Below are positions 16,695-25,280 of a stretch of DNA of 64,000 bases, one piece after another. The first letter of the stretch is position 1; every line of letters starts with the position of its first letter. Position numbers and translations under genes: made by a program. The DNA is from Lentzea alba. GTDB lineage: Bacteria; Actinomycetota; Actinomycetes; Mycobacteriales; Pseudonocardiaceae. The DNA lies in assembly GCF_011067745.1 (NCBI RefSeq), contig NZ_JAAMPJ010000017.1, forward strand, positions 156,077-220,076. Direction: 5' to 3'. The notes beneath the pieces were generated by a model, which was not told the DNA's origin, did no database searches, and worked only from the letters and a program-made list of their open reading frames with translations.

Positions 16695-17558
16695 GTGAGT
16701 GACATTCAACGAGTGGGAGTCGTCGGTTCCGGCCTCATGGGTTCCGGAATCGCCGAGGTGAGCGCCCGCGCCGGCCTCGACGTCATCGTCGCCGAGGTCA
16801 ACGTGGACGCGGCCGCGGCAGCGCAGGGGCGGATCGCCTCATCGCTCGCCAGGGGCGTGAAGTCGGGGAAGCTGAGCGCAGAGGACCGCGAGGCCGCCCT
16901 GGCGCGCATCCGGTTCACCACCGACATCGGCGAATTCGCCGACCGCCAGTTCGTGGTCGAGGCGGTCGCCGAGAACGAGCAGATCAAGACCGACGTCTTC
17001 ACCGCGCTCGACAAGGTCGTGAAGGACGAGGACGCCATCTTCGCGTCCAACACGTCGTCCATCCCGATCATGAAGCTCGGCATGGCGACCCAGCGCCCCG
17101 AGCAGGTCATCGGCGTGCACTTCTTCAACCCGGTGCCCGTGCTGAAGCTGGTGGAGATCGTGCCGTCCCTGTTGACCGGCGCCACCACCCAGGACCGCGC
17201 GGAGTCGTTCGTGCGCACTGTCCTGGGCAAGGAGGTCATCCGCTCGCAGGACCGCGCCGGCTTCGTGGTCAACGCGCTGCTGATCCCCTACCTGCTCTCG
17301 TCGATCCGCATGCTGGAGTCCGGCTTCGCCTCGGCCGACGACATCGACAACGGCATGGTGCTCGGCTGCGCCCACCCGATGGGGCCGTTGAGGCTCACCG
17401 ACCTGATCGGCCTCGACACCACGAAGGCCATCGCCGAGTCGATGTACGACGAGTTCAAGGAGCCGCTGTACTCGCCGCCGCCGCTGCTGCTGCGCATGGT
17501 GGACGCGGGCCTGCTGGGCAAGAAGTCGGGCCGCGGTTTCCACAACTACGCGAAGTGA
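16695..17558 (+). CDS. 3-hydroxybutyryl-CoA dehydrogenase
   Basis: The 287-aa protein has the NAD-binding motif GVVGSGLMGSGIAE (8-21), the catalytic histidine in GVHFFNPVP (about His139), the partner Glu in EIVPS and the C-terminal helical domain ending in LGKKSGRGFHNY. It oxidises (S)-3-hydroxyacyl-CoA, mainly short chain, in beta-oxidation or PHB metabolism; it corresponds to mycobacterial FadB2-type single-domain enzymes. The GTG start has CAGGAT 7 nt upstream and no ribosome site, so it may be leaderless. It stands alone. Confidence 0.95.
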   Translation: MSDIQRVGVVGSGLMGSGIAEVSARAGLDVIVAEVNVDAAAAAQGRIASSLARGVKSGKLSAEDREAALARIRFTTDIGEFADRQFVVEAVAENEQIKTDVFTALDKVVKDEDAIFASNTSSIPIMKLGMATQRPEQVIGVHFFNPVPVLKLVEIVPSLLTGATTQDRAESFVRTVLGKEVIRSQDRAGFVVNALLIPYLLSSIRMLESGFASADDIDNGMVLGCAHPMGPLRLTDLIGLDTTKAIAESMYDEFKEPLYSPPPLLLRMVDAGLLGKKSGRGFHNYAK

Positions 17559-17566
17559 CGCGGTGA

Positions 17567-17595
17567 AGGGGAGCTCTCGGCCGAGAGCTCCCCTT
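17567..17595. terminator. Near-perfect palindromic hairpin
   Basis: Arms 17567-17580 and 17582-17595 (14 bp) flank a single base, so about 12 bp can form a stem with a tight loop. It starts 8 nt after the dehydrogenase stop and probably terminates that transcript. Confidence 0.75.
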
Positions 17596-17629
17596 GATCA
17601 GCACGCGCCACACCCGCAATGCTGATCAA

Positions 17630-18427
17630 GTGCTGGCCGACATCGCAAGCAACGTCATCGCGAACATCGTCTTCTGGATCGGCCTCGGTCTCGCCGCGGC
17701 AGGGACGGTCCGGGTCGGCCAACGCCGGTTCCGCAGGTTCTTCGGGCTGGACACGAACCAGCAACTGGTCGTGTGCCTGTCGAACGTGTGGAACAGCTCG
17801 GCCAGCACGCGGCCGCGCGGGTACTCGGTCACACTTCACGAACTGCGCGCCTCCGAGGGCGTGAACCGCCTGTTCGGCTCCGCGTCGTTCCGCCTCCCGG
17901 ACATGGTCCGTGGCCTGGTCGACGCGATCTACCTCGGTCGCCACCGCTACGACTTCCGCACCTCGGTGAGCCCCTCGACGTCCGACGACCCGAAGCAGTT
18001 CACCGAGCTGAGCGGCAACCTCGTCGTGGTCGGCGGTGCCGTGCGCAACAGCATCCGGAGGCTCTACCTCGACGAGAACCTGGTGAGCCTCCGCCTGTCG
18101 AACGAACTGGAAGAAGCCGGCCCGCGGCAGCAGCAGTTCGCAGAGGTGCTGGGAGGGGCGGACGTCGGCAGGAAGATCACGTCCGAGGCCTTGGAACTCG
18201 CCGTGGTGGAACGGGTGCGCGACGCCGCGCGCGGCACGACGGTGGTGTTCTGCCTGGGCCGCAGAGGTGACACGACGTGGGCGGCCACCGAGTTCCTGGT
18301 CCGCAACTGGCGAAACCTGGAACGGGAGTTCGGCGACCGGCCGTTCGCGCTGTGCCTCGGCTTCCGCGACGTGAGCTACAGCTACAACTACCACCCGCCA
18401 CGCCGCCTGGCCGTCGTGCACGGGTGA
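17630..18427 (+). CDS. Membrane-anchored protein of unknown function
   Basis: The 265-aa protein begins with one hydrophobic helix (about 8-30) and an Arg-rich stop (RRFRRFFG). The rest is a soluble alpha/beta domain. Visible landmarks are LVVCLSNVW, PRGYSVTLHELRA, NLVVVGGAVRN and, near the end, TTVVFCLGRRGDTTWAATEFLVRNW followed by FGDRPFALCLGF. The two Gly-rich loops after beta strands look like a Rossmann-type ligand or nucleotide site. No family was recognised. The GTG start lies 6 nt after AATGCT (17618-17623), consistent with a leaderless transcript; a TTG at 17594 would fall inside the terminator. Confidence 0.7.
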   Translation: MLADIASNVIANIVFWIGLGLAAAGTVRVGQRRFRRFFGLDTNQQLVVCLSNVWNSSASTRPRGYSVTLHELRASEGVNRLFGSASFRLPDMVRGLVDAIYLGRHRYDFRTSVSPSTSDDPKQFTELSGNLVVVGGAVRNSIRRLYLDENLVSLRLSNELEEAGPRQQQFAEVLGGADVGRKITSEALELAVVERVRDAARGTTVVFCLGRRGDTTWAATEFLVRNWRNLEREFGDRPFALCLGFRDVSYSYNYHPPRRLAVVHG

Positions 18428-18510
18428 CAGGCACCTGGACGGCCGCTCCGAGGAGCGAGCCACGTCAGCGACCGCGCTCACCGCGAGTCCCAGCTTCCTG
18501 TTCTTCGTGC

Positions 18511-18540
18511 TGACCGCCCAGCGCCTGACCGCCTAGCGCC
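18511..18540. repeat. 15-bp tandem duplication at a stop codon
   Basis: TGACCGCCCAGCGCC (18511-18525) and TGACCGCCTAGCGCC (18526-18540) differ at one base. The changed base makes the TAG stop of the P-loop kinase gene. Slippage at the 3' end of the gene is the simplest cause. Confidence 0.6.
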
Positions 18541-19045
18541 CGGCGAGACCGGCTGCTCTGCGGACTTCGGCGGCGATCGCGGGAACGTCCAGCGGTTCGG
18601 TGGTGTCGACCTCCACCACCGGGCCGACGCCCAACGGGCGCACCGGTTCTCCCCACAGCTCGGCCTCGTCGCGCTCCAGATCCAGGTGCCCCGCATGGCG
18701 ATCGGCGGCCCTGGCGCAATAGCGCGCCCGAGCCACCTCCACCGGCACGACGCAACGCAGTTCCACCACGGGCCCGGGCAATGCCGCCACCAGGGGGCGG
18801 GTGTAGTCGAACCACGTGCTGTCCACCACCGCGCCCGGACATCGACGTGCGATCCGCAGCACCGCGAGGACCGCCGCCCTGCCCAGCCGCCGCGACTCGC
18901 TCACCGTGGCAGGCGGGCCGAGCTCGTCGGCGAGGGCCTCCTTGACGTCGTCCTTGGCCAGCACCGGCAACCCGAGCGACGGACCGAGCGCGGTCGCCAA
19001 CGTGGTCTTGCCCGCTCCCGGCCAGCCTCCCACCAGCACGAACAC
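18533..19045 (-). CDS. P-loop kinase (AAA_33/adenylate-kinase-like)
   Basis: The 170-aa protein has Walker A GWPGAGKTT (7-15), a switch-like AKDDVKEAL, a lid region with several Arg around residue 105, and VVDST after a beta strand. These features fit the AAA_33 group of small-molecule or polynucleotide kinases. Its GTG start is 1 nt after the stop of the conservon GTPase gene, so it is the fifth gene of that operon. Conservons usually have four genes, sometimes followed by a cytochrome P450, so a kinase in this place is unusual. The substrate is unknown. Confidence 0.78.
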   Translation of the reverse strand: MFVLVGGWPGAGKTTLATALGPSLGLPVLAKDDVKEALADELGPPATVSESRRLGRAAVLAVLRIARRCPGAVVDSTWFDYTRPLVAALPGPVVELRCVVPVEVARARYCARAADRHAGHLDLERDEAELWGEPVRPLGVGPVVEVDTTEPLDVPAIAAEVRRAAGLAGR

Positions 19046-19046
19046 C

Positions 19047-19628
19047 CTAAACAGCGGCCAGCCGGTTCATCGAGTGCTGGATCAGGCCGACGAGCACCGT
19101 CTTGGACGACTCGCGGTTCCGCGCGTCGCACAGCACCACCGGGATCCCGTCGTCGAGATCGAGGGCGTGCCGGACCTCGTCCACGGTGTAGAGCTGCGCC
19201 CCGTCGAAGCAGTTCACGGCCACGACGAACGGGATGCCGCGGTGCTCGAAGAAGTCGATCGACGGGAACGACGAGTCCAGCCGCCGCGTGTCCACCAGGA
19301 CCACGGCGCCGATGGCACCGGTCGCCAGTTCGTCCCACATGAACCAGAACCTGTTCTGGCCCGGCGTTCCGAACAGGTACAGCACGACCGTCGTGTTGAT
19401 CGTGATCCGGCCGAAGTCCAAGGCGACGGTCGTCGTGTCCTTGCCCTCGATGCCGGCGAGGTCGTCGACGTGCACACCGGCCTCGGTGAGCAGTTCCTCG
19501 GTCCGCAGCGGCGGGATCTCCGAGACCGACGCGACCATGGTGGTCTTGCCGGTGCCGAACCCGCCGGCGATGACGATCTTGACCGCGGTCGGCACGGTCT
19601 GCTGGACGTCAGATCCCACGAACACCAT
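19047..19628 (-). CDS. cvnD: Conservon small GTP/ATP-binding protein
   Basis: The 193-aa protein is a Ras-like GTPase of the conservon D type. The P-loop GGFGTGKT lies at 22-29; the G3 equivalent is LFGTPGQ, followed by the strand GAVVLVDTRR and VNCFDG in place of NKxD. The ATG at 19628 gives the usual length and overlaps the DUF742 gene by 20 nt. The reading frame stays open further upstream, but that extension lies inside the preceding gene. It is expected to switch on and off at the membrane complex formed with the histidine-kinase-like protein. Confidence 0.88.
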   Translation of the reverse strand: MVFVGSDVQQTVPTAVKIVIAGGFGTGKTTMVASVSEIPPLRTEELLTEAGVHVDDLAGIEGKDTTTVALDFGRITINTTVVLYLFGTPGQNRFWFMWDELATGAIGAVVLVDTRRLDSSFPSIDFFEHRGIPFVVAVNCFDGAQLYTVDEVRHALDLDDGIPVVLCDARNRESSKTVLVGLIQHSMNRLAAV

Positions 19629-19974
19629 CCAGTACGGCCTGCAGGAGATCCCGGTCGGGAATCTGGGGGGAGGAGTTCTGCACCAGCACGTCACCCCGCT
19701 CGATGAGGTCCGACAGCAGGACCTTGACGACGACGAGCGGGACGTCGAGGTAGGCGGCGACCTCGGCGACCGACAGGGGGCGTGCGCACAGGGCCATGAT
19801 CTCGCGATGTTCGACCGTCAGCGACGTCTGGTCGGACGCAAACGAGGACGCTCGGACCTGCGTCACCAGGTGCAAGTCAGGCGCGTTCGGCCGGGTGCGG
19901 CCGCGCACCATGGCGTACGGCCGCACGAGAGGCCCCGCGGCCTCGTCGTACCACCAGTCCTCCCGCGCGGTCAT
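19609..19974 (-). CDS. cvnC: Conservon DUF742 protein
   Basis: The 121-aa protein is a DUF742 winged-helix-like protein: RPYAMVRGRTRP near the N-terminus, the helix around EHREIMALCARPLSVAEVAA and VKVLLSDLIERGDVLV. It is the third gene of the conservon and overlaps its neighbours on both sides (TGATG with the roadblock gene, 20 nt with the GTPase gene). DUF742 proteins resemble MarR-type helix-turn-helix folds and are thought to act within the conservon complex. Confidence 0.9.
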   Translation of the reverse strand: MTAREDWWYDEAAGPLVRPYAMVRGRTRPNAPDLHLVTQVRASSFASDQTSLTVEHREIMALCARPLSVAEVAAYLDVPLVVVKVLLSDLIERGDVLVQNSSPQIPDRDLLQAVLDGVRGI

Positions 19975-20408
19975 CAGCGCGACTCACGCGCCGAGGGGAC
20001 GGTTGCCGTTTCCTGGCGCGGGGCCGACGAGAGGTACGTGCCAACCCGCTTGACCAGCATGTTCATCTCGTAGGCGATCATGCCCATGTCGGCGTCCTCC
20101 TCGCCCAGGACCGCGAGGCACGCGCCGTGCCCGGCCGCGGTCACGAACAGGTAGGCGTGCTCCATCTCGACGATGGTCTGCCGGACCGCGCCGCCGCCGA
20201 AGTGCCGGCCCGTGCCGCGGGCGAGCGACTGGAACGCCGACGCCATCGCGGACAGGTGCTCCGAGTCGTCGCGGGACAGGCCTGCCGAGCGGCCCAGCAG
20301 GAGGCCGTCCGCCGACAGCACGACCGCGTGACGGGCGCCGACCACGCGCTGGATCAGGTCCTCCAGCAACCAGTTCAGTTCGCCGTGCTGGCTGGTGTTG
20401 TCCTTCAT
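19974..20408 (-). CDS. cvnB: Conservon roadblock/LC7 protein
   Basis: The 144-aa protein has the roadblock/LC7 fold: ELNWLLEDLIQRVVGARHAVVLSADGLLLGRS at the start and AYLFVTAAGHGACLAVL in the second half. Such proteins act as GTPase-activating or scaffold partners of the conservon GTPase. The start overlaps the kinase-like gene stop by ATGA and the stop shares one base with the DUF742 start. Confidence 0.92.
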   Translation of the reverse strand: MKDNTSQHGELNWLLEDLIQRVVGARHAVVLSADGLLLGRSAGLSRDDSEHLSAMASAFQSLARGTGRHFGGGAVRQTIVEMEHAYLFVTAAGHGACLAVLGEEDADMGMIAYEMNMLVKRVGTYLSSAPRQETATVPSARESR

Positions 20409-22735
20409 GACGAGGGGGCTCCTTCTGATCTCCAGTCGTCGGTCAGCCGGGCGTCACGGGTGCCGCGCTGGAACGCGGCGAGCCCGTCTCGGATCCGCTC
20501 GGCCGGCCTTGCGCCGCTCACCGGCTCGGCGTGCGGCGTCTCCTCCGCGGACTGCATGAGCTGCGGCGCCAGATTCTGCCGCTTCTTCCTGCGGGGAAGT
20601 GGGGCCTTCCCATCCTGCGGAAGTGGTGTTGGGGTCGGTTCGTCCACGGGTGCGTCTGTCTCGGAAACGGCCGGCGGAGCCGTCGAGTTCAGCGCCGCCC
20701 GCACCTCGGGGGTCACCGTGATCGGGAAACTCGGGTGTTCCTCGACGTGGCCGTGGTGGTGGTCGTGGAACGACCGCACCGGCATCTGCGTGGTCTCGGT
20801 GATGTCGCCGGCCGTGTTGTGTGGGGCGACGATGTTCGGCGGCAGCACGCACAACGCGACCGTGCCGCCGTAGGGCGAGTCGCGCAGCTCCACCTTGATG
20901 CCCCGCCGCGCGGCGAGCCGGGCGACGACGAACAGCCCCAGCCGGGACTCGCCCCGGAACGCCATCGTCTCGAAGGCCGGCGGGTTGGAGAGCTTCGCGT
21001 TGGCCTGCAGACGCTCCTCCCGCGTCATGCCGAGCCCGTGGTCCTCGATCTCGATCACGATCCCGTGCGGCACGGCGCTGGAGTGGACGATCACCTCCGA
21101 CCGCGGCGACGAGAACGCCGTCGCGTTGTCGACGAGCTCCGCGAGCAGGTGGATGGTGTCGGCGACGGCCACCCCCACCAGTGCGCGGTCGGGCACCGGG
21201 TTGACCCTGACCCGGACGTACTGCTCGGTCTCGGCGACCGCGGAGCGGATGACGTCGCTCAGCCGCACCGGCTTGCGCCACTGCCTGCCCGGCTGCTCCC
21301 CGGCGAGGATGATCAGGTTCTCCGCGTTGCGGCGGGCACGCGTCGCCAGGTGGTCGAGCTGGAACAGCGAGTCGAGCTGCTCGGGGTGCTCCTCCTCGCG
21401 CTCCAGCTTGTCGAGGATCTTGAGCTGCCGGTGGACGAGACCCTGGTTGCGGTGCGCGATGTCGAGGAAGACCCGGTTCACGCCCTCACGGGCCTGCGTC
21501 TCCTTCACCGCCGCCGCGACCGCCGTGTACTGGGCGGTGTTGAACGCGTCCGCGACCTGGCCGATCTCGTCGTTGCCGTAGTCCAGCGGCGGCATGTCGC
21601 GGTGCACGTCCACCTGCTCGCCGCCGCGCAGCCGCGCCACGATGTGCGGCAGCCGTTCCTGCGCGAGCCGCAGCGTGTCCTCGCGCAACGACGCCAGCCG
21701 CGTGACCAGGGCCCGCGACACGAGCCGGTTCGAGATGCGCAGCGCCAGCACGATGCCCACGACGACCGCGAGCAACGCGATCAGGCTGCCGATCAGCACC
21801 GCGGTGAACCGGCTGCCGGCCTTGGCGAGACCCAGGTTCGCGCCGTCTCCCGCCTGCTGGATCGCGATCCCGACGAGCTTCTCGTGCACCGGACCGGCCG
21901 CCGCGCGCCACTGCTGGTCGGTGACTCCCGCGTCGCCGTTGATGATCCGGCCTTCGAGGTCGAGCAGCGCCCGGTACTCCGCACTCCCCCGCAGCGCGTC
22001 GTACTGCGCGCGCGGCTGCTCGAGTGCGAACGGGATCGTGGAGTCGATGCCGGCGTGGTAGGCACCGACGAGCCGGGCGAACTCGATGCGCTCGGCGGGG
22101 GTGAACGTGCCGTTGAGCAACCCGCGTGAGCCGATGGTGGTGTCGCGGGACATCCAGTCGGCGGCCTGGAAGATCGTGACGGCCTGAACGTTGGCCTGGC
22201 TCGCCTCCGCGTCCGGCACCAGCCGCGCCTGCCGGGAGAACAGCGCCACGCCCGCGTCGAGCAGGCCGTTGTAGTAGTCGTAGACCGCCTGCGGGTTCGC
22301 GGCGCCCGACTCGACCTGCGCACGCTGCTGCGGCAGCTCGTCCAGCACGGAGTTGAGTGCGTTGATCCGGTCGACGATGTCCTGGGGTGAGCTGTCCGCG
22401 AGGTCCGTGAACGCGGCTTTCATCTTCCGGACCGACTCGTCGGTGACGTCCTGCTGCCGGTTCAGCGCGGCCGCGTCCACTCCGGCGGCCTTGCTCAGCA
22501 GCTCGAGGCTCAGCTGACGTTCCTTCTGCAGTCCGGCGAACGCGTCGACGGACGGGATCGTCGCGTCCTTCACGCTCGAAGCGACCGACCGCATGTAGAT
22601 ACCGTCAAAAAGGGTGTAAGAGGAGAAAACCGCCCACATGATCAGGAGCACCACGCTGGGCACGACCACAACACCAGCCAGCCGCGACCGAATGGTCCGC
22701 GGGTTGGTCGGTGTGTAACCGCTCTTCTCGCTCAC
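20405..22735 (-). CDS. cvnA: Conservon sensor histidine-kinase-like protein
   Basis: The 776-aa membrane protein has helix 1 at about 20-38, an extracytoplasmic all-helical nitrate/nitrite-sensor-like domain (about 45-305), helix 2 at about 309-333, a linker, a helical dimerisation region (about 426-445, with HRNQGLVHRQ) and an HATPase domain: N-box LLAELVDNATAF (530-541) and G1 EDHGLGM (564-570). The Pro-rich C-terminal 100 residues are disordered. Unlike true kinases no canonical H-box or response regulator is present, as is typical of conservon A proteins. It starts with GTG and leads a five-gene operon. Confidence 0.92.
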   Translation of the reverse strand: MSEKSGYTPTNPRTIRSRLAGVVVVPSVVLLIMWAVFSSYTLFDGIYMRSVASSVKDATIPSVDAFAGLQKERQLSLELLSKAAGVDAAALNRQQDVTDESVRKMKAAFTDLADSSPQDIVDRINALNSVLDELPQQRAQVESGAANPQAVYDYYNGLLDAGVALFSRQARLVPDAEASQANVQAVTIFQAADWMSRDTTIGSRGLLNGTFTPAERIEFARLVGAYHAGIDSTIPFALEQPRAQYDALRGSAEYRALLDLEGRIINGDAGVTDQQWRAAAGPVHEKLVGIAIQQAGDGANLGLAKAGSRFTAVLIGSLIALLAVVVGIVLALRISNRLVSRALVTRLASLREDTLRLAQERLPHIVARLRGGEQVDVHRDMPPLDYGNDEIGQVADAFNTAQYTAVAAAVKETQAREGVNRVFLDIAHRNQGLVHRQLKILDKLEREEEHPEQLDSLFQLDHLATRARRNAENLIILAGEQPGRQWRKPVRLSDVIRSAVAETEQYVRVRVNPVPDRALVGVAVADTIHLLAELVDNATAFSSPRSEVIVHSSAVPHGIVIEIEDHGLGMTREERLQANAKLSNPPAFETMAFRGESRLGLFVVARLAARRGIKVELRDSPYGGTVALCVLPPNIVAPHNTAGDITETTQMPVRSFHDHHHGHVEEHPSFPITVTPEVRAALNSTAPPAVSETDAPVDEPTPTPLPQDGKAPLPRRKKRQNLAPQLMQSAEETPHAEPVSGARPAERIRDGLAAFQRGTRDARLTDDWRSEGAPSS

Positions 22736-22898
22736 AGCGCTCTCTTGGTCTCCCGTGTCCCACAGCTAGCGCCGCAGGTAACCCGAGTCACTCCTTCGGC
22801 TGCAATTAGGTTACAAGTAGAGATCATCGTTACCCAATGACAGCGATCACACGCAGTACGCGGTTGGCAGGCTACCCAGTCGAGTGAGCGGCGCAACA

Positions 22899-22940
22899 CC
22901 CGGTACGAGGGTTCTCACAAGGCAAGAACCCCCGTACGGG
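22899..22940. terminator. Imperfect hairpin after the secreted beta-propeller gene
   Basis: The left arm 22899-22914 (CCCGGTACGAGGGTTC...) pairs with 22925-22940 with one or two bulges. It lies about 20 nt downstream of the minus-strand gene ending at 22959 and probably terminates it before the conservon promoter. The rest of the 223-nt gap (22736-22958) holds the conservon promoter, which could not be assigned. Confidence 0.55.
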
Positions 22941-22958
22941 CTAGTTCCTGTGCTCGTT

Positions 22959-23873
22959 CTACGGACGCTCTACAGCGACGACGGTGTAAGTCGTCTCGGG
23001 CGTCGGCGGCGTGCTGAACCGGGCATTCGGCAGGTACAGACGCTTGCCGAACGCGGCGACAGTCGTAGGAACGTCGAACCGCGCGTCCGTGCGTTCCGCC
23101 GCAAGGGTCGCGCCATCACGACTGAGCGTGTAGCGCGCTACTTTGTTCAACCTGTTTTGCACCACGAACAACTGGCGCCCCTCACGCAACAGGCCGTCTC
23201 CATTGGTGAGTACTTGACCGTGCAAATTGATGTTCGCGGTTTTGCCCGTCCGTGGATCGATCCGGAAGAGCAACCCGGTGTTGCTCTGCACGGCGATCAA
23301 ACCCCCGTCGAGCCCGGTGACGATTCCGTTGAGGTTCGTCGCACCGGGCGTGACGACGAGGTCGCCGGTCAGCGCCAGGGTCCGGTGCGGCTTGAGGTTG
23401 AGCGGCACCTCGTACAGAACCGCCTTGCGCGAGTCAGTGAACCACGCCGACTTCTCGGTCAGCACGACGTCGTTGACGAACGTGTCCGCGGTCGCGAACT
23501 GGAACTTCGCCAGCAACACGCCGGTGCGGGTGTCGTAGACGCGTGCGTCGCCACCAACACCACCCGCGACCCACAGCCGTTTGCGCGCATCGACCTTCAT
23601 GCCGAGCGACGGCGTGCCGGGCCCCTTGGCGAGCACCTTGCCCTTGCCGGTGCGCAGGTCCGCCGCGTAGATCGACCCGTCGGCCCGCGACCCGAAGTAG
23701 GCCGTGGCGCCGCTGATCGCGATGCCTTCCGGCTGCCACCCGTTCGGCAGGGAGAACTCCGTCGGGAACTGCCCTGTTGGATCATGCTGGGACGCGTCTG
23801 CGGTGGCCGGCGCCGCGGCGGTGAGCGTGAGGCCCAGGACCGCCGCGAGCAGGACACCGAATCTGCGGTACAT
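22959..23873 (-). CDS. Secreted SMP-30/gluconolactonase-like beta-propeller protein
   Basis: The 304-aa protein has a Sec signal peptide (1-27, cleavage after ATADA or nearby). The mature part is a run of beta-propeller blades with the repeating pattern of Gly-Asp/Asn turns: GWQPEGIAISGATAYFGSRA, LGMKVDARKRLWVAGG, NLNGIVTGLDGGLIAVQSN. Calcium-binding lactonase-like proteins of the SMP-30 type have this build, but the catalytic Glu/Asp/Asn set could not be confirmed. ATG 23873 follows AAAGGAG. It is divergent from another secreted protein. Confidence 0.82.
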   Translation of the reverse strand: MYRRFGVLLAAVLGLTLTAAAPATADASQHDPTGQFPTEFSLPNGWQPEGIAISGATAYFGSRADGSIYAADLRTGKGKVLAKGPGTPSLGMKVDARKRLWVAGGVGGDARVYDTRTGVLLAKFQFATADTFVNDVVLTEKSAWFTDSRKAVLYEVPLNLKPHRTLALTGDLVVTPGATNLNGIVTGLDGGLIAVQSNTGLLFRIDPRTGKTANINLHGQVLTNGDGLLREGRQLFVVQNRLNKVARYTLSRDGATLAAERTDARFDVPTTVAAFGKRLYLPNARFSTPPTPETTYTVVAVERP

Positions 23874-23987
23874 GCCGTCTCCTTTGGTTTGGGGTGCGTC
23901 TCCGATCCTTGTGCCTGCGGAGGGGCGAACCGGAGTTTTCTCAGGAAGCCGACATGTCCACAGCTCAGCGGTGGCTAGGCTGAGTTG

Positions 23988-25277
23988 GTGATCATCGGAG
24001 AAGGCACGCGAACCCGGCTGCTCGTCGTGCTGGTCGCTTTCGTCGCCTCGCTGACGTGGGTGCAGCCGGCGTCGGCGGCGACCGCGTTGACCGTCCTGCC
24101 GAACGCCTCCAGGGACTTCAAGCTCAAGATCGACCCGACGGCGGACTGGCGCGCGTACGGCGCGGCCATCAGGGGCGCCGAGGCGTCCGGCGCGGTCACC
24201 AGGGTCACACCGTTGCAGGTGGCGCAGTCCGCGCAGCACGTCGGACGGGCGGCCCTGTGCCACGACACGGGACTGGACGGCACCTACAAGTACGACGGTT
24301 TCTGCTGGGACCAGGCGGACGACAACACCAGCGCCTACTCCGCCGACGGCGGCTGGCACCCCCAGGGACTCACGGCCTCCCACGACTTCGACGGGACGTC
24401 GTACCACGGCCACCACCTCTACCTGGCCTCCTGGTTCTTCGGCAGTGAGGCGGGAGGAAAGGACCGGTTCGGGCGCATCACCATCGCCGAGTCCACCGGC
24501 GGCCGGATCACCTACGGCCACGTCATGCTCGTCCAGCCCACCGGCAACGACTCGTCCGGCAACTTCATCCCCGTCACCAACGTCCACGCCGACGGCATCG
24601 TCTGGTACGGCAACAAGCTGTTCGTGGCCAACGGCGGCGAGCTCCTAGTCTTCGACATGCAGTACCTGTGGAAGATGAGCACCACTTCCCGCGAGGAGAC
24701 CGGCATTCGCGCCGGCGCCTCGTCAGCGCGCTGGCACCAGTGGGCACTACCGCTGGTGGCCCGCTATCACACGGCTGAGCGCTCGACCAATCCTCGCGCC
24801 TGCGCGGGAGGCAGCGGACCGATCTGCCTGGGTTCGCTGAGCCTCGACCGCAGCACCACCCCGCCCACCCTGGTCTCCGGCGAGTACCGCTCCCACGACG
24901 CGGGTGGCGGAGGCCGGATCGCCCGCTGGCCGTTGAGCGACCGCTACGACCTGCCCAGGGCGGACAACGGCGACGCCGTCAACACCACTTCCGCCGCGGC
25001 CGGGTACAGCACGCCGGTCTTCCAGATGCAGGGCGTGGCAACCGACGGCACCTGGTACTACATGGCCGGCGAATGCCCCACGAGCTGGGTCGCCGACCCC
25101 ACGGCCCGCGGCGCTTACTCGTGCGTCCACCGCGCACAACCCGGCGCCGCGCCGTCCGTGCTCACCAGGGCCCCCAGCCTCACTCAGAACCTCTCCTACA
25201 GCCGTGCGTCCGGACGCCTGTGGGGCCTGAACGAGTGGACAGGGCACCGAGTGGTCTTCAGCATCGACCCGCCCTGA
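23988..25277 (+). CDS. Secreted protein of unknown function
   Basis: The 429-aa protein has a signal peptide (about 1-30, ending QPASA). The mature protein is rich in Gly, Ser, Tyr and Trp and has Cys pairs likely to form disulfides (CHDTG...FCWD; CAGGSGPICLG; CPTSW...YSCVH). Segments such as WHPQGLTASHDFDG, VHADGIVWYGNKLFVANGG and MQGVATDGTWYYMAG recur like blades of a beta-propeller. The family was not recognised; a surface or secreted binding protein is the safest reading. GTG 23988 was preferred to the TTG one codon upstream. Confidence 0.75.
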   Translation: MIIGEGTRTRLLVVLVAFVASLTWVQPASAATALTVLPNASRDFKLKIDPTADWRAYGAAIRGAEASGAVTRVTPLQVAQSAQHVGRAALCHDTGLDGTYKYDGFCWDQADDNTSAYSADGGWHPQGLTASHDFDGTSYHGHHLYLASWFFGSEAGGKDRFGRITIAESTGGRITYGHVMLVQPTGNDSSGNFIPVTNVHADGIVWYGNKLFVANGGELLVFDMQYLWKMSTTSREETGIRAGASSARWHQWALPLVARYHTAERSTNPRACAGGSGPICLGSLSLDRSTTPPTLVSGEYRSHDAGGGGRIARWPLSDRYDLPRADNGDAVNTTSAAAGYSTPVFQMQGVATDGTWYYMAGECPTSWVADPTARGAYSCVHRAQPGAAPSVLTRAPSLTQNLSYSRASGRLWGLNEWTGHRVVFSIDPP

Positions 25278-25280
25278 CCC

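Noticed and set aside
18428..18532. Possible terminator between the membrane protein gene and the kinase gene
   Set aside because: Only a 4-5 bp stem (GCTCC/GGAGC) was seen, too weak to report as a feature.
20531..22129. 532-codon plus-strand frame opposite the conservon kinase-like gene
   Set aside because: It consists of low-information Arg/Val/Asp/His-rich sequence in the antisense frame; the minus strand has clear membrane helices and HATPase motifs.
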